NCBI GenBank assembly: GCA_036011085.1
Contig: DASCMS010000147.1
Span: 1 to 64,000, forward strand
Source of the DNA: UBA8231 sp036011085
GTDB lineage: Bacteria > Latescibacterota > UBA2968 > UBA8231
DNA length: 64,000 nucleotides
Direction of reading: 5' to 3'
Shown piece by piece: positions 1-8,015 of this stretch; position 1 is the first letter of the stretch, and every line of letters starts with the position of its first letter. The notes beneath the pieces are model-generated. The model was not told the origin of the DNA, did no database searches, and saw nothing but the letters and a program-made list of their open reading frames with translations. The position numbers and the translations under genes are program-made.

Positions 1-939
1 GCCCGGCAGAACTCTGACGGTTCGTTCTGTAACGCCGGCGATAGCATCAGCGGTTACTACAAGGTCCCCTTCGCCTTGTCGCTGGCGGGCCGGCAGCGGC
101 AGGCCCTACAGCTGGCGGACTGGATCGCCGAACACCACTTCTCACCCGCAGGCGACTTCGGTCCACCCGGGCATCGAGGGTCCGACCACGAGCGCTGGCC
201 CACCTACCAGAACGCCTGGCTGGTCCAGGGGTTGCATCGCCTCGAGCGCTGGGATCTGTCCCTGCAGGGCGCGCGGTTCCTGCTCGAGTATCAGGTGCCC
301 CTGGGTGGCTTCTACGCCCGGGAGGGGGAGACCCGCATCGTCGAACCGGTCTGCACTTCGTGGTCAGGTCTGGCGGCGTTGACCACAGGCTATCTGGCGG
401 CCGCCCGCAAAGCCGGCGACGCTCTGGCGCGTATGGTGAATCTGCAGCCCGAACCGGGTCGTTTCTACTTCCGTATGGATGCCGATGGCAATCTGATCAC
501 CGACTCCCCGGAGGACGGCTGCTTGTTCTCATATGTCGATGCGGATGTCCCCGGTCAGATCTACTACAACCCGGGCATCGCCCTGATCTTCCTCTGCCAC
601 CTCCATCGCGCCACCGGGCAGGAGTCCTACCTGAGAGCCGCACAGACGTTGTTCGACTTTGCCGAGAGCTGCGCCGCCGATGTCTACGCCTTTCCACCCA
701 GCGGCAAGCTGGGACTGGGCTGCGCCTTGCTGTTCGAGCTCACGGGCTGTCCGGCAGCCCGTGGCGCCGCGCTTCGGGTGGGAGAGTATCTCGTCGAAAC
801 GCAGACGCCAGAGGGCATCTGGCGACTGCCGGAAGTAGAGCCCTACGCGGCGCCCAAGTACAGAGGTGGTCGGGATATCGATCTCGACATCGCCGCTGAG
901 TTCAGCGTCTTCCTGAGCGAAATCGCCTGGAGGGTGTGA
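1..939 (+). CDS. Alpha/alpha-toroid repeat protein, 5' end outside window
   Basis: The reading frame is open from base 1, so the gene starts upstream; about 312 residues are visible. An internal TTG at 76 is not a convincing start because the sequence before it (Asp-Gly-Ser-Phe ... Gly-Tyr-Tyr-Lys-Val-Pro) is in frame and looks like the same repeat. Aromatic- and Gly-rich helical-hairpin repeats recur (DGSF, GGFY, GIW near the C-terminus), as in six-hairpin glycosidase or terpene-cyclase-like toroid folds. No catalytic motif can be assigned, so no enzyme function is proposed. The stop overlaps the GTG start of birA by 4 bp, which indicates co-translation. The overlap does not by itself imply a shared pathway. 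Confidence 0.7.
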   Translation, partial: ARQNSDGSFCNAGDSISGYYKVPFALSLAGRQRQALQLADWIAEHHFSPAGDFGPPGHRGSDHERWPTYQNAWLVQGLHRLERWDLSLQGARFLLEYQVPLGGFYAREGETRIVEPVCTSWSGLAALTTGYLAAARKAGDALARMVNLQPEPGRFYFRMDADGNLITDSPEDGCLFSYVDADVPGQIYYNPGIALIFLCHLHRATGQESYLRAAQTLFDFAESCAADVYAFPPSGKLGLGCALLFELTGCPAARGAALRVGEYLVETQTPEGIWRLPEVEPYAAPKYRGGRDIDLDIAAEFSVFLSEIAWRV

Positions 940-1694
940 TCGACTTCCTCCCGCCTCGATGGCTCGAACGCAGCCCCTCGACGAACAGCAAGCTGCTCCG
1001 GGAGTTGGAAGATGGCGCGGATCTGCCCTCCGGCACGGTTCTGGCGACCGATGATCAGACCGCCGGCCGTGGCCGCGGCAGCAATCAGTGGCAAACCCGC
1101 CCCGGCCGGGATCTGGCCTGTTCCTTCGTGCTGCACGCGAGGGTGGCTGCCGAAGATCTGTGTTCGTTGTCTATGGCGGTGGCTCTCGGTGTCGCTGATC
1201 TGTTGGCGGGGCTTGGCCTGCCCGTGCGGACGAAGTGGCCGAATGACGTCATCTCCGGCAACCGGAAGATCTGCGGTATCTTGCCCGAAATCCCGCGCCT
1301 CCCGGATTCGGGAAGCCTGCCTGCGGTTGTCGTGGTGGGTGTCGGTCTCAATGTCGGCATGTCGCGGGAAGAGGCGGCGGCCATCGACCAGCCGGCCACC
1401 TCGATCTTCATCGAGACAGGGGACTTGCCGGCCCCCCGCGACCTGCTACCGGAGCTGTTGGCAGCCCTGGCGCCGCGGCTGGATCGATGGTGCCATGGAG
1501 GGTTCAGGGCCCTGCGTGATGACTGGGAGAGTCGTTGTGCCGGTCTCGGTCAGCTGGTGACAGTTGTCGACGACGGCACCAGGAGGCAGGGCGTTCTGGA
1601 AGGCTTCGGCGACGCCGGGCAGCTGCGCCTGGCGGACAAAGATGGCACGGTCGACGTCTGGACCGGCCATCTGCTGCTCGACGATCGACTTTGA
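936..1694 (+). CDS. birA: Biotin--[carboxyl carrier protein] ligase (BirA catalytic type)
   Basis: This 252-residue protein activates biotin with ATP and attaches it to the target lysine of biotin-dependent carboxylases and decarboxylases. The family motifs are visible: the SxxTNS-like segment at residues 13-18, GRGRGSNQW at 44-52 (biotinyl-AMP loop) and KWPNDV at 100-105. It begins directly with the catalytic domain and has no N-terminal winged-helix, so it should not be a DNA-binding repressor as E. coli BirA is. The GTG start overlaps the upstream stop. The gene is convergent with oadA, whose product carries a biotinyl lysine, leaving 6 bp between stops. The ligase thus sits beside a likely substrate. 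Confidence 0.93.
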   Translation: MIDFLPPRWLERSPSTNSKLLRELEDGADLPSGTVLATDDQTAGRGRGSNQWQTRPGRDLACSFVLHARVAAEDLCSLSMAVALGVADLLAGLGLPVRTKWPNDVISGNRKICGILPEIPRLPDSGSLPAVVVVGVGLNVGMSREEAAAIDQPATSIFIETGDLPAPRDLLPELLAALAPRLDRWCHGGFRALRDDWESRCAGLGQLVTVVDDGTRRQGVLEGFGDAGQLRLADKDGTVDVWTGHLLLDDRL

Positions 1695-1700
1695 CTCGGT

Positions 1701-3575
1701 TCAGGCAGGCACGACCGTAGCCAGCTGGGCGCCCGTGGCGACCTGATCGCCCACAGAGACGAGGACCTGCGCGACCTCGCCCGTCACCGGGGACGGTACG
1801 GTTACTTCCATCTTCATCGCCTCGAGAATGATCACCGCATCACCGTCGTGCACCGTCGTCCCAGGGCCGGCCTCGATGCGCAGGACCTTGCCCGGCATGT
1901 TGGCCTCAACAGGGACACCTGCCGCCGGTGCCACAGACGCGGGCATGCTGGCTGCCGGTGATGGCGGCGGTGGAGATGCTCCCTCCTCCGCGGCGCCCAC
2001 CCCCACGGTAAACGCCCGGCCGTCGATCTCGACGCGATCGCCGTCTACGTAGGCGGCATGGACCGCTCCGTCGACCGTTACGGTGTAGTGCCCTGGCGAG
2101 TCTGGAACCGCAGCTGCGGCAGGGCTGGCCGGCTCGGGAATCGCCGTCGGTGCGGGCGAAGGTGGCGTTTCGGTGTCGATCTTGCGCACGCCCATCTCCC
2201 CTTCCCCCTTGAGGAAGGCGACACCCTTGTCGCCGCAGGCGGCGACGATGAAGATGTTCTCGTCCGTTACTTCCAGGTCCTCGGCCGCCAGGCGCTGACG
2301 GGTCCGGGAAACGCTCTTTTCGGGATTCTCGTCGTTCATCTCCAACGGTGGCCGCGTCGTGGGATCCATCTGCAGCTGCTCGGCGGCGAGCTTGACGATC
2401 TCTGCATCTGGCGGAACAGGCGTGCGACCGAAGTACCCCAGGACCATGCGGCCATAATCCGGAGCGATCTTCTTCCAGGGACCGAACATGACGTTGTTGA
2501 AGGCCTGCTGGAAATAGAACTGTGACACCGGCGTCACCGATGTGCCGAATCCCCCGCGTGTCACCACATCCCCCATGGCACGGATCATCTCCGGATATCG
2601 GTCCATGATGCCGTTGTCCCGCAGCATCTGCGTGTTTGCCGTCAGGGCACCCCCGGGCATCGGGCTCCATGGGATCATCGGCTCGACAGCCACCGCTTCC
2701 GGCGGCAGGAAGTAGTCGGCCATACACTCCTTGAAGATCGACTCGGCCTCACGCACCTTGTCGACATCGATCTCCAGATCATATTCGGTACCGCGCAGGG
2801 CATGCCACATGACGAGCACGTCGGGCTGACACGTGCCTCCCGAGACCGGCGCCAGCGACAGGTCGATGGCATCGACACCGGCGTCGAGGGCGGCCTGGTA
2901 GGCACTGACGGCGATGCCGGCGGTTTCGTGCGTATGGAACTGGATCTTCGTGCCTTCGGGTAGCGCCCTGCGGGCCTGAACGATCGTCTCGAAAACTGTA
3001 GCGGGCACGGCTGTGCCCGAGGCGTCTTTGAAGCAGACCGAATCGAAGGGTATCTCGGCGTCAAGGATGGCCTGCAGAGTCTGCGTGTAGAACGCAGCAT
3101 CGTGGGCGCCGACACATCCGGGGGGCAGGGCCATCATGGTCACGCAGACCTGATGCTTGAGGCCGGCCTCGACGATGCACCGACCGGAATGTACCAGATT
3201 CTGCACATCATTGAGGGCATCGAAGTTGCGGATTGTCGTGATCCCGTGCTTGGCGAACAGCTCCGCATGCAGCTTGATCACATCGCTGGATTGGGTATCC
3301 AGACCGACGACATTGACGCCGCGGGACAGCGTCTGCAGATCAGCCGCCGGCCCGGCGGTGGCACGGAAGCTGTCCATCATCGCAAAGGCGTCTTCCTGGC
3401 AGTAGAAATACAGCGACTGGAAGCGGGCGCCGCCGCCGGCCTCGAAGTAGTCGATCCCGGCCTCCCGGGCGGCTTCGAGTGCAGGCAGGAAATCGGGCGT
3501 CAGAACACGCGCACCGTAGACGGACTGAAAGCCGTCGCGGAACGCGGTACACATGAAATCGACCTTCTTCATCAT
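1701..3575 (-). CDS. oadA: Biotin-dependent oxaloacetate decarboxylase alpha subunit / pyruvate carboxylase subunit B-like
   Basis: A 624-residue protein with an N-terminal carboxyltransferase TIM barrel, a Pro/Ala-rich linker and a C-terminal biotinyl domain with AMKM, the lysine being about residue 588 and 36 residues from the end. The barrel keeps the expected metal and carboxyl-lysine residues: Asp in FRDGFQS, Lys in CFKDASG and the HTH triad. The surrounding residues differ from textbook OadA (RDGFQS for RDAHQS, KDASG for KDMAG), so the substrate could be oxaloacetate or a related 2-oxo/CoA acid. The ATG at 3575 overlaps the oadB stop as ATGA; an upstream GTG at 3593 is possible but less likely. 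Third gene of an oadG-oadB-oadA operon. Confidence 0.9.
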   Translation of the reverse strand: MMKKVDFMCTAFRDGFQSVYGARVLTPDFLPALEAAREAGIDYFEAGGGARFQSLYFYCQEDAFAMMDSFRATAGPAADLQTLSRGVNVVGLDTQSSDVIKLHAELFAKHGITTIRNFDALNDVQNLVHSGRCIVEAGLKHQVCVTMMALPPGCVGAHDAAFYTQTLQAILDAEIPFDSVCFKDASGTAVPATVFETIVQARRALPEGTKIQFHTHETAGIAVSAYQAALDAGVDAIDLSLAPVSGGTCQPDVLVMWHALRGTEYDLEIDVDKVREAESIFKECMADYFLPPEAVAVEPMIPWSPMPGGALTANTQMLRDNGIMDRYPEMIRAMGDVVTRGGFGTSVTPVSQFYFQQAFNNVMFGPWKKIAPDYGRMVLGYFGRTPVPPDAEIVKLAAEQLQMDPTTRPPLEMNDENPEKSVSRTRQRLAAEDLEVTDENIFIVAACGDKGVAFLKGEGEMGVRKIDTETPPSPAPTAIPEPASPAAAAVPDSPGHYTVTVDGAVHAAYVDGDRVEIDGRAFTVGVGAAEEGASPPPPSPAASMPASVAPAAGVPVEANMPGKVLRIEAGPGTTVHDGDAVIILEAMKMEVTVPSPVTGEVAQVLVSVGDQVATGAQLATVVPA

Positions 3576-4699
3576 TTCACCATTACCGACCACAGGATGC
3601 CGGCGCAGATCGCCGAGCCGATGACACCGGCCACGTTGGGGGCCATGGCGTGCATCAGCAGGTGGTTGTGGGGGTCTTCCTCCTGGCCCACCATCTGCAC
3701 CACACGGGCAGAATCAGGCACGGCGGACACGCCAGCGGCGCCGACGAGGGGATTGACCTTGTTGCTCGTGAACAGGTTGAGAAACTTGGCGAACAGCACG
3801 CCACTGGCCGTCGCGATGGCGAAGGACAGGGCGCCGAGGCCGAAGATCATCATCGACTGGGGCGTCAGGAAGGTCTGCGCCTGGGTGCTGGCGCCGACGG
3901 AGAAACCCAGCAGGATGGTGACGATGTCGACGAAGGCGTGGCGGGCGGTCTCGGCCAGGCGCTCGGTAACGCCGCTCTCCTTGAGCAGGTTGCCGAACAT
4001 CAGCATGCCCACCAGGGCCAGCGAGCCCGGGGCGATGAGGGCGGCGATCAGAAAGGCGGCGATCGGAAAAACGATGCGCTCGCGCTTCGACACCTGCCGT
4101 GGCGGCGGCATGCGGATCAGGCGCTCCTTGCGCGTCGTCAGCAGTTTCATGACCGGCGGCTGGATGACGGGCACCAGGGCCATGTACGAGTAGGCAGCGA
4201 TGGCGATGGAGCTAAGCAGGTGCGGCGCCAGCTTGGCCGACAGAAAGATCGCCGTCGGACCGTCGGCGCCGCCGATGATGCCGATGGCGGCCGCTTCCTC
4301 GGGCGTGAAGCCCAGGTAGAGAGCGCCGATCAGCGTGATGAAGATGCCGAACTGCGCGGCCGCGCCAAGCATGACCAGACGGGGGTTCGACAGCATCGTC
4401 GAGAAGTCCGTCATCGCCCCGATGCCGAGGAAGATCAGCGGCGGGTAGATGCCCTGGCCGACGCCGAAGTACAGATAGTGGAGGACACTGCCCTCGTCGT
4501 ACACCCCTACGGCCATGCTCGGGATCGCAGCGATGTTGCCGACGATGGCGCCGAAGCCGATCGGCAACAGCAGCAGGGGCTCGTAATCCTTGGTGATAGC
4601 CAACGTGATGAAGATCAGGCCGATGATGATCATGAGGACGTTGCCCCACGTCATCGTCGCAAAGCCGGTGGTCTTCAGGAATTCGAAAAGAACGCCCAT
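3572..4699 (-). CDS. oadB: Sodium-pumping decarboxylase beta subunit (OadB family)
   Basis: A 375-residue multi-pass inner-membrane protein that decarboxylates carboxybiotin and couples this to Na+ export. It matches the OadB/MmdB/GcdB family in length and in conserved stretches: GIGAMTDF near residue 90, IGIIGGADGPT with the membrane Asp region, and a C-terminal NHLLMHAMAPNVAGVIGSA segment. The frame is open to 4840, but the ATG at 4699 is chosen because it gives the usual N-terminus and lies one base after the oadG stop (TGAGATG). The 3' end overlaps oadA by 4 bp, which fits stoichiometric, coupled synthesis. Confidence 0.94.
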   Translation of the reverse strand: MGVLFEFLKTTGFATMTWGNVLMIIIGLIFITLAITKDYEPLLLLPIGFGAIVGNIAAIPSMAVGVYDEGSVLHYLYFGVGQGIYPPLIFLGIGAMTDFSTMLSNPRLVMLGAAAQFGIFITLIGALYLGFTPEEAAAIGIIGGADGPTAIFLSAKLAPHLLSSIAIAAYSYMALVPVIQPPVMKLLTTRKERLIRMPPPRQVSKRERIVFPIAAFLIAALIAPGSLALVGMLMFGNLLKESGVTERLAETARHAFVDIVTILLGFSVGASTQAQTFLTPQSMMIFGLGALSFAIATASGVLFAKFLNLFTSNKVNPLVGAAGVSAVPDSARVVQMVGQEEDPHNHLLMHAMAPNVAGVIGSAICAGILWSVMVK

Positions 4700-4700
4700 C

Positions 4701-4982
4701 TCAGCCTGTTCCCTGTGCGCCACCGGTGCGTGCGGCGTGATAGGCAGCAACTGCTGCTGCCACGGCGGGAGCCAGGTCCTCGGCTGCCGGGGCACGCTGC
4801 CTCGGGACAGCTGCCGCCGCCTCCGGGAACACTGCGGCAACCCTGACGAGCAGGTGGGGCAGCAGAGCGATAAAGACGCTGATCAGGGTCAAAGCCGAAA
4901 AGACGATCGTCATACCGGCGACGGCGATCGGCAGGCCCTGGCCATCAGTGATGTTCTGCAATCCTGTCTGAAAATCAATCAT
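4701..4982 (-). CDS. oadG: Sodium-pumping decarboxylase gamma subunit (OadG-like)
   Basis: A 93-residue protein with one predicted transmembrane helix (GLPIAVAGMTIVFSALTLISVF) and an Ala/Pro-rich cytosolic tail, the layout of OadG-type subunits, which assemble the alpha and beta subunits. Sequence conservation in this family is low, so the call rests mainly on size, topology and position as first gene of the operon. ATG 4982 is preferred over an upstream frame extension to 5036 because it places the helix about 13 residues in. The tail lacks an obvious terminal His cluster for metal binding, unlike some enterobacterial versions. Confidence 0.75.
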   Translation of the reverse strand: MIDFQTGLQNITDGQGLPIAVAGMTIVFSALTLISVFIALLPHLLVRVAAVFPEAAAAVPRQRAPAAEDLAPAVAAAVAAYHAARTGGAQGTG

Positions 4983-5089
4983 AAGCCCACAAAAAACGGC
5001 CATTTGGGGCTTTGCCGCCAGAGGCGGCGTCTGCAAACACTGAAGCCGACCTCGGTGGCGGAAATACAGTGGAGGGCAAATTTCCTGTC

Positions 5090-5116
5090 TTGGCGGGAAA
5101 AAAATGCCGATATATA
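5090..5116 (+). promoter_or_regulatory. Possible sigma70-type promoter for the radical SAM gene
   Basis: TTGGCG at 5090-5095 and TATATA at 5111-5116 are separated by 15 bp (17 bp if TATAGG at 5113-5118 is the -10). This AT-rich patch is the only strong -10-like sequence in the 270-bp gap between oadG and the radical SAM gene. An AGGAGA ribosome site at 5241-5246 precedes the ATG at 5253. The same patch read on the other strand could serve oadGBA. The spacing is suboptimal, so confidence is low. Confidence 0.3.
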
Positions 5117-5125
5117 GGGGGACGC

Positions 5126-5146
5126 TATGGGATCGTCGCTCCCATA
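5126..5146. repeat. Perfect 7-bp inverted repeat in oadG/radical-SAM divergent region
   Basis: TATGGGA at 5126-5132 and TCCCATA at 5140-5146 are perfect inverted arms around a 7-base spacer, just downstream of the possible -10. A second GC hairpin, GCCGCC/GGCGGC with a 3-base loop, lies at 5014-5028 in what would be the oadG leader. Neither is followed by a T-run in the right place to be a clear terminator. Operator or leader structure is possible. Confidence 0.4.
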
Positions 5147-5252
5147 TCCTCTACGGCTTGGGGCAAACCTGCTGGATCGCATTTTGCTTTCAGAAGATCC
5201 TTCCTTGGCGTGGAAACGCTCCTCTACAGAACGAATCCTTAGGAGATAGACC

Positions 5253-6881
5253 ATGAAGGTCGTCTTTCTCGATCCCAGTCACTACCTGCACAACTATGGT
5301 CTGCGCATTCTCGCGGCCCAGGCTGAGCGTGCCGGTCATGATGTGAAGTTGATCTTCACTCTTGGTGCCATATCTGAGGACATGGACATGTCCGGGGATC
5401 TGTACAACGACATCATCGACCATGTGAAGGATGCCGACGTCGTCGGCCTGTCGGTATACACCAACTACTATTTCCAGGCAATCGCCGCCAGCAAGCTCAT
5501 CAGAGAGCATTCCGAGGCGAAGATCCTGTGGGGAGGAGTACACTCGACGGTAGAACCGGAAGACGCCCTGGAGCACTGCGATTATGTGTGCGTCAGCGAG
5601 GGCGAGGACTCCATTCCGAGACTACTTCGGCATCTGGAGGGGGAGTTTCCCATCGAGGAGATCAACAATCTCTGCTATCGCGCTCCGGATGGGACCACCG
5701 TGCGATCCGTCGTCACGCAGCTTGAGAACGAGCTGGACGCCTACCCCTTTCCACAGTTCACCGACCTGACCTCGACGTACGTCAGCGACCCGGCGGGTGA
5801 ATCGATCGTCCCCCTCTCCGAGTCCCGGCTGCAGGAACTTACCTGCTACCCGGGTCGGTACTTCAACCTGCCCGAGGATCAGACCTACAACGGCTACCTG
5901 ACGCTGACGACGCGTGGCTGCCCCTACCGCTGTACCTACTGCATCAACAACTTCCTGAACTCCCAGAAGACGGGTAAGGGTCGCTTCTTCCGCCATCGGT
6001 CGATGGAGAACGTGATCCAGGAACTCGAGCAGGTTCGCGAACGCTTCCCCTTCATCAACCTGATTCTGTTCTTCGATGACAACCTCTGCGCCCGCCCCCT
6101 GGAAGACATCCAGGAATTCCACGCCCTCTACAAGGAGCGTGTCAACGTCCCCTTCAAGTGCAACTTCCATCCCAACAATGTCTCGGAAGAGAAGATCGAC
6201 CTCCTCGTAGACGCCGGCCTGGTCTCCGTAGAGATGGGCATCGAGTCTGGCAGCAAGCGTACCAATAAGGAGCTCTACAAGAGGCCCCATAAGAACGAGA
6301 GCATCCTGGAGTGCGGTCGTATCATCTCAGGGAAATACCAGGGCAAGGTGGTCCCCTACTACGACGTCATCATGGACAATCCCTACGAGACCCATGAAGA
6401 TGCGAGCCAGACCATCCGTTTCATCCAGGATCTGCCCCGTCCTTTCAAGCTCAGCCACTTCTCCCTCACTTTCTTCCCCGGTACCGAGCTCTACGAGCGC
6501 GCCAAGGCGGATGGTCTCATCCAGGACTTTGTCGAAGAGGTGGTGAAGAAGAAAAACAACCGTATGTATGCGGATCAGGACCCATTCTCCAAGCTGCTGG
6601 TAAGCATCAGCCCCTTCATCGACTCCATGCTCGCCCGCAACGTGGTCAAACTTCTTGCCCATCCGCTGGCGCTACGTGTATTCAACAGCTGGCTCTTCGC
6701 CTCGCCCACACGGTTGTGCATGGCTGCCCTCATCTCTCTGCGTGGGCACTACAACCGGTTACAGGCAAAACGACAGATGGCATCGACGGGCAAGCGAAGT
6801 TTCATCGCCGGTCTGCTGCCTCCCTTCCTCCCTGGGGCAGGTCGATCGACGTCCGATCGGCTCAACGAAGGCTATCGATAA
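5253..6881 (+). CDS. B12-binding domain radical SAM protein
   Basis: A 542-residue protein. The N-terminal ~140 residues form a cobalamin-binding-like Rossmann domain (VVFLDPSHY start, VVGLSVYTNYYF, ILWGGVHSTVEPE, VCVSEGED), followed by a radical SAM core with C223-x3-C227-x2-C230 and later GIESGS. This architecture (BchE/HpnJ-like class B methylase or cyclase family) covers radical-based methylations and ring formations; the substrate cannot be read from sequence. The C-terminal ~100 residues contain hydrophobic stretches suggesting membrane association. It is a single gene with its own AGGAGA ribosome site, and its stop is 3 bp from the convergent enolase-superfamily gene. Confidence 0.9.
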   Translation: MKVVFLDPSHYLHNYGLRILAAQAERAGHDVKLIFTLGAISEDMDMSGDLYNDIIDHVKDADVVGLSVYTNYYFQAIAASKLIREHSEAKILWGGVHSTVEPEDALEHCDYVCVSEGEDSIPRLLRHLEGEFPIEEINNLCYRAPDGTTVRSVVTQLENELDAYPFPQFTDLTSTYVSDPAGESIVPLSESRLQELTCYPGRYFNLPEDQTYNGYLTLTTRGCPYRCTYCINNFLNSQKTGKGRFFRHRSMENVIQELEQVRERFPFINLILFFDDNLCARPLEDIQEFHALYKERVNVPFKCNFHPNNVSEEKIDLLVDAGLVSVEMGIESGSKRTNKELYKRPHKNESILECGRIISGKYQGKVVPYYDVIMDNPYETHEDASQTIRFIQDLPRPFKLSHFSLTFFPGTELYERAKADGLIQDFVEEVVKKKNNRMYADQDPFSKLLVSISPFIDSMLARNVVKLLAHPLALRVFNSWLFASPTRLCMAALISLRGHYNRLQAKRQMASTGKRSFIAGLLPPFLPGAGRSTSDRLNEGYR

Positions 6882-6884
6882 GAT

Positions 6885-8015
6885 TCACAGGTTCCGCTTC
6901 TCCCAGCCGCCCTTGCCGAACATGTCGAGGAAGTGGGACTCGTCGTAGGGGTACTGGGCCATGGCCGTTTCGTCCAGATCCAGGCCGAGTCCGGGTCGAT
7001 CCGGGATGATGATCTCACCGTCGACGATGTTCGTCGGGTAGTCGGTGATCTTCTCGGCGAAGGGTGTAGCGAAGTCCTCGAAGACCTCCTGGATCATGAT
7101 GTTCGGTGTCGACGCGTCCACGTGGAAACAGGCCGCGGTGCAGACCGGCCCCTGGGCGTTGTGGGGAGCCACCTGAATGTGATGGGCCTGGGCCAGGGCG
7201 CAGATCTTCTTGAGTTCGGAAATGCCGCCGCAGGTCACCGGATCCGGTTGAATGATCTGCGCCGCCCGGGCCGACATGAACGTCAGGAACGCATCGAGGC
7301 TCTGTAGACTTTCGCCGCCGGCAACGGGGAAGCTGAGTTTGGCGGTCAGTGCCGCCATGTTTTCGGTCTGCGACGACCGTACGGGCTCCTCGAACCACCC
7401 TGGATCGAAGGGTTCCATCAGCTTGCCGATACGGCCACCGAGAAGCGGGTCGAAACGACCGTGACACTCGATGAACAGCTCCACATGGGGACCGACGGCC
7501 TCACGCACGGCGGCGACAATGGCGACGGACAGGTCGATCTCTTCGCGCGTGATGCGCTCGAAGGCGGTGCCGAAGGGATCAAACTTCATGGCTCGATAGC
7601 CTCTGGCGACCACGGCCTGAGCCCTCTCGGCGAACTGCTCGGGGACGCGATCCACCTGGTACCACCCATTCGCGTACGCCGGAACCCGGTCCCTGAATCT
7701 GCCGCCGATCAGATTGTAGACGGGCTGCTCGAGCGCCTTGCCCATGATATCCCAGCAGGCGATGTCGATGGCGGCCCGTACCTGTGCCGGCGCCCCGGAC
7801 TTGATCAACTCGTAGTTGATCTCCTCGATGTCAAAGGGATCCCTGCCGAGGAAGTACCGCCGGTACTCGATGAGTGCGGCTTCGATCGTCTTTGCCTTGC
7901 GATGGGCGGTGGCTTCGCCGACGCCGTGGATCCCTTCGTCCGTGTGCAGCTTGATGAAGACCCAGTTCTTCCAGGGATTGCCGACGATGAAGGTCTGTAT
8001 GTCGGTCAGTTTCAT
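6885..8015 (-). CDS. Mandelate racemase/muconate lactonizing enzyme family protein (enolase superfamily)
   Basis: A 376-residue enolase-superfamily enzyme, expected to abstract an alpha proton from a carboxylate and dehydrate or racemise a sugar acid. A capping domain precedes the barrel. Metal ligands are visible as Glu in FIECHGRFD, Glu in WFEEP and Glu in AGGESL, and the general base is His in VAPHNAQGP. The first ligand is Glu-Cys-His where galactonate-dehydratase relatives often have Asp-x-His. ATG 8015 has a GGAGAT ribosome site and overlaps the upstream aminotransferase stop as ATGA. Third gene of the M20-aminotransferase-enolase operon. Confidence 0.88.
   Translation of the reverse strand: MKLTDIQTFIVGNPWKNWVFIKLHTDEGIHGVGEATAHRKAKTIEAALIEYRRYFLGRDPFDIEEINYELIKSGAPAQVRAAIDIACWDIMGKALEQPVYNLIGGRFRDRVPAYANGWYQVDRVPEQFAERAQAVVARGYRAMKFDPFGTAFERITREEIDLSVAIVAAVREAVGPHVELFIECHGRFDPLLGGRIGKLMEPFDPGWFEEPVRSSQTENMAALTAKLSFPVAGGESLQSLDAFLTFMSARAAQIIQPDPVTCGGISELKKICALAQAHHIQVAPHNAQGPVCTAACFHVDASTPNIMIQEVFEDFATPFAEKITDYPTNIVDGEIIIPDRPGLGLDLDETAMAQYPYDESHFLDMFGKGGWEKRNL

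Noticed and set aside
3102..4846. Long plus-strand open frames opposite oadA and oadB
   Set aside because: They are shadows of the oad genes in GC-rich DNA, with no recognisable domains.
5014..5028. GC hairpin as a rho-independent terminator
   Set aside because: No T-run follows immediately on either strand; the nearest T-run is about 20 bases away.
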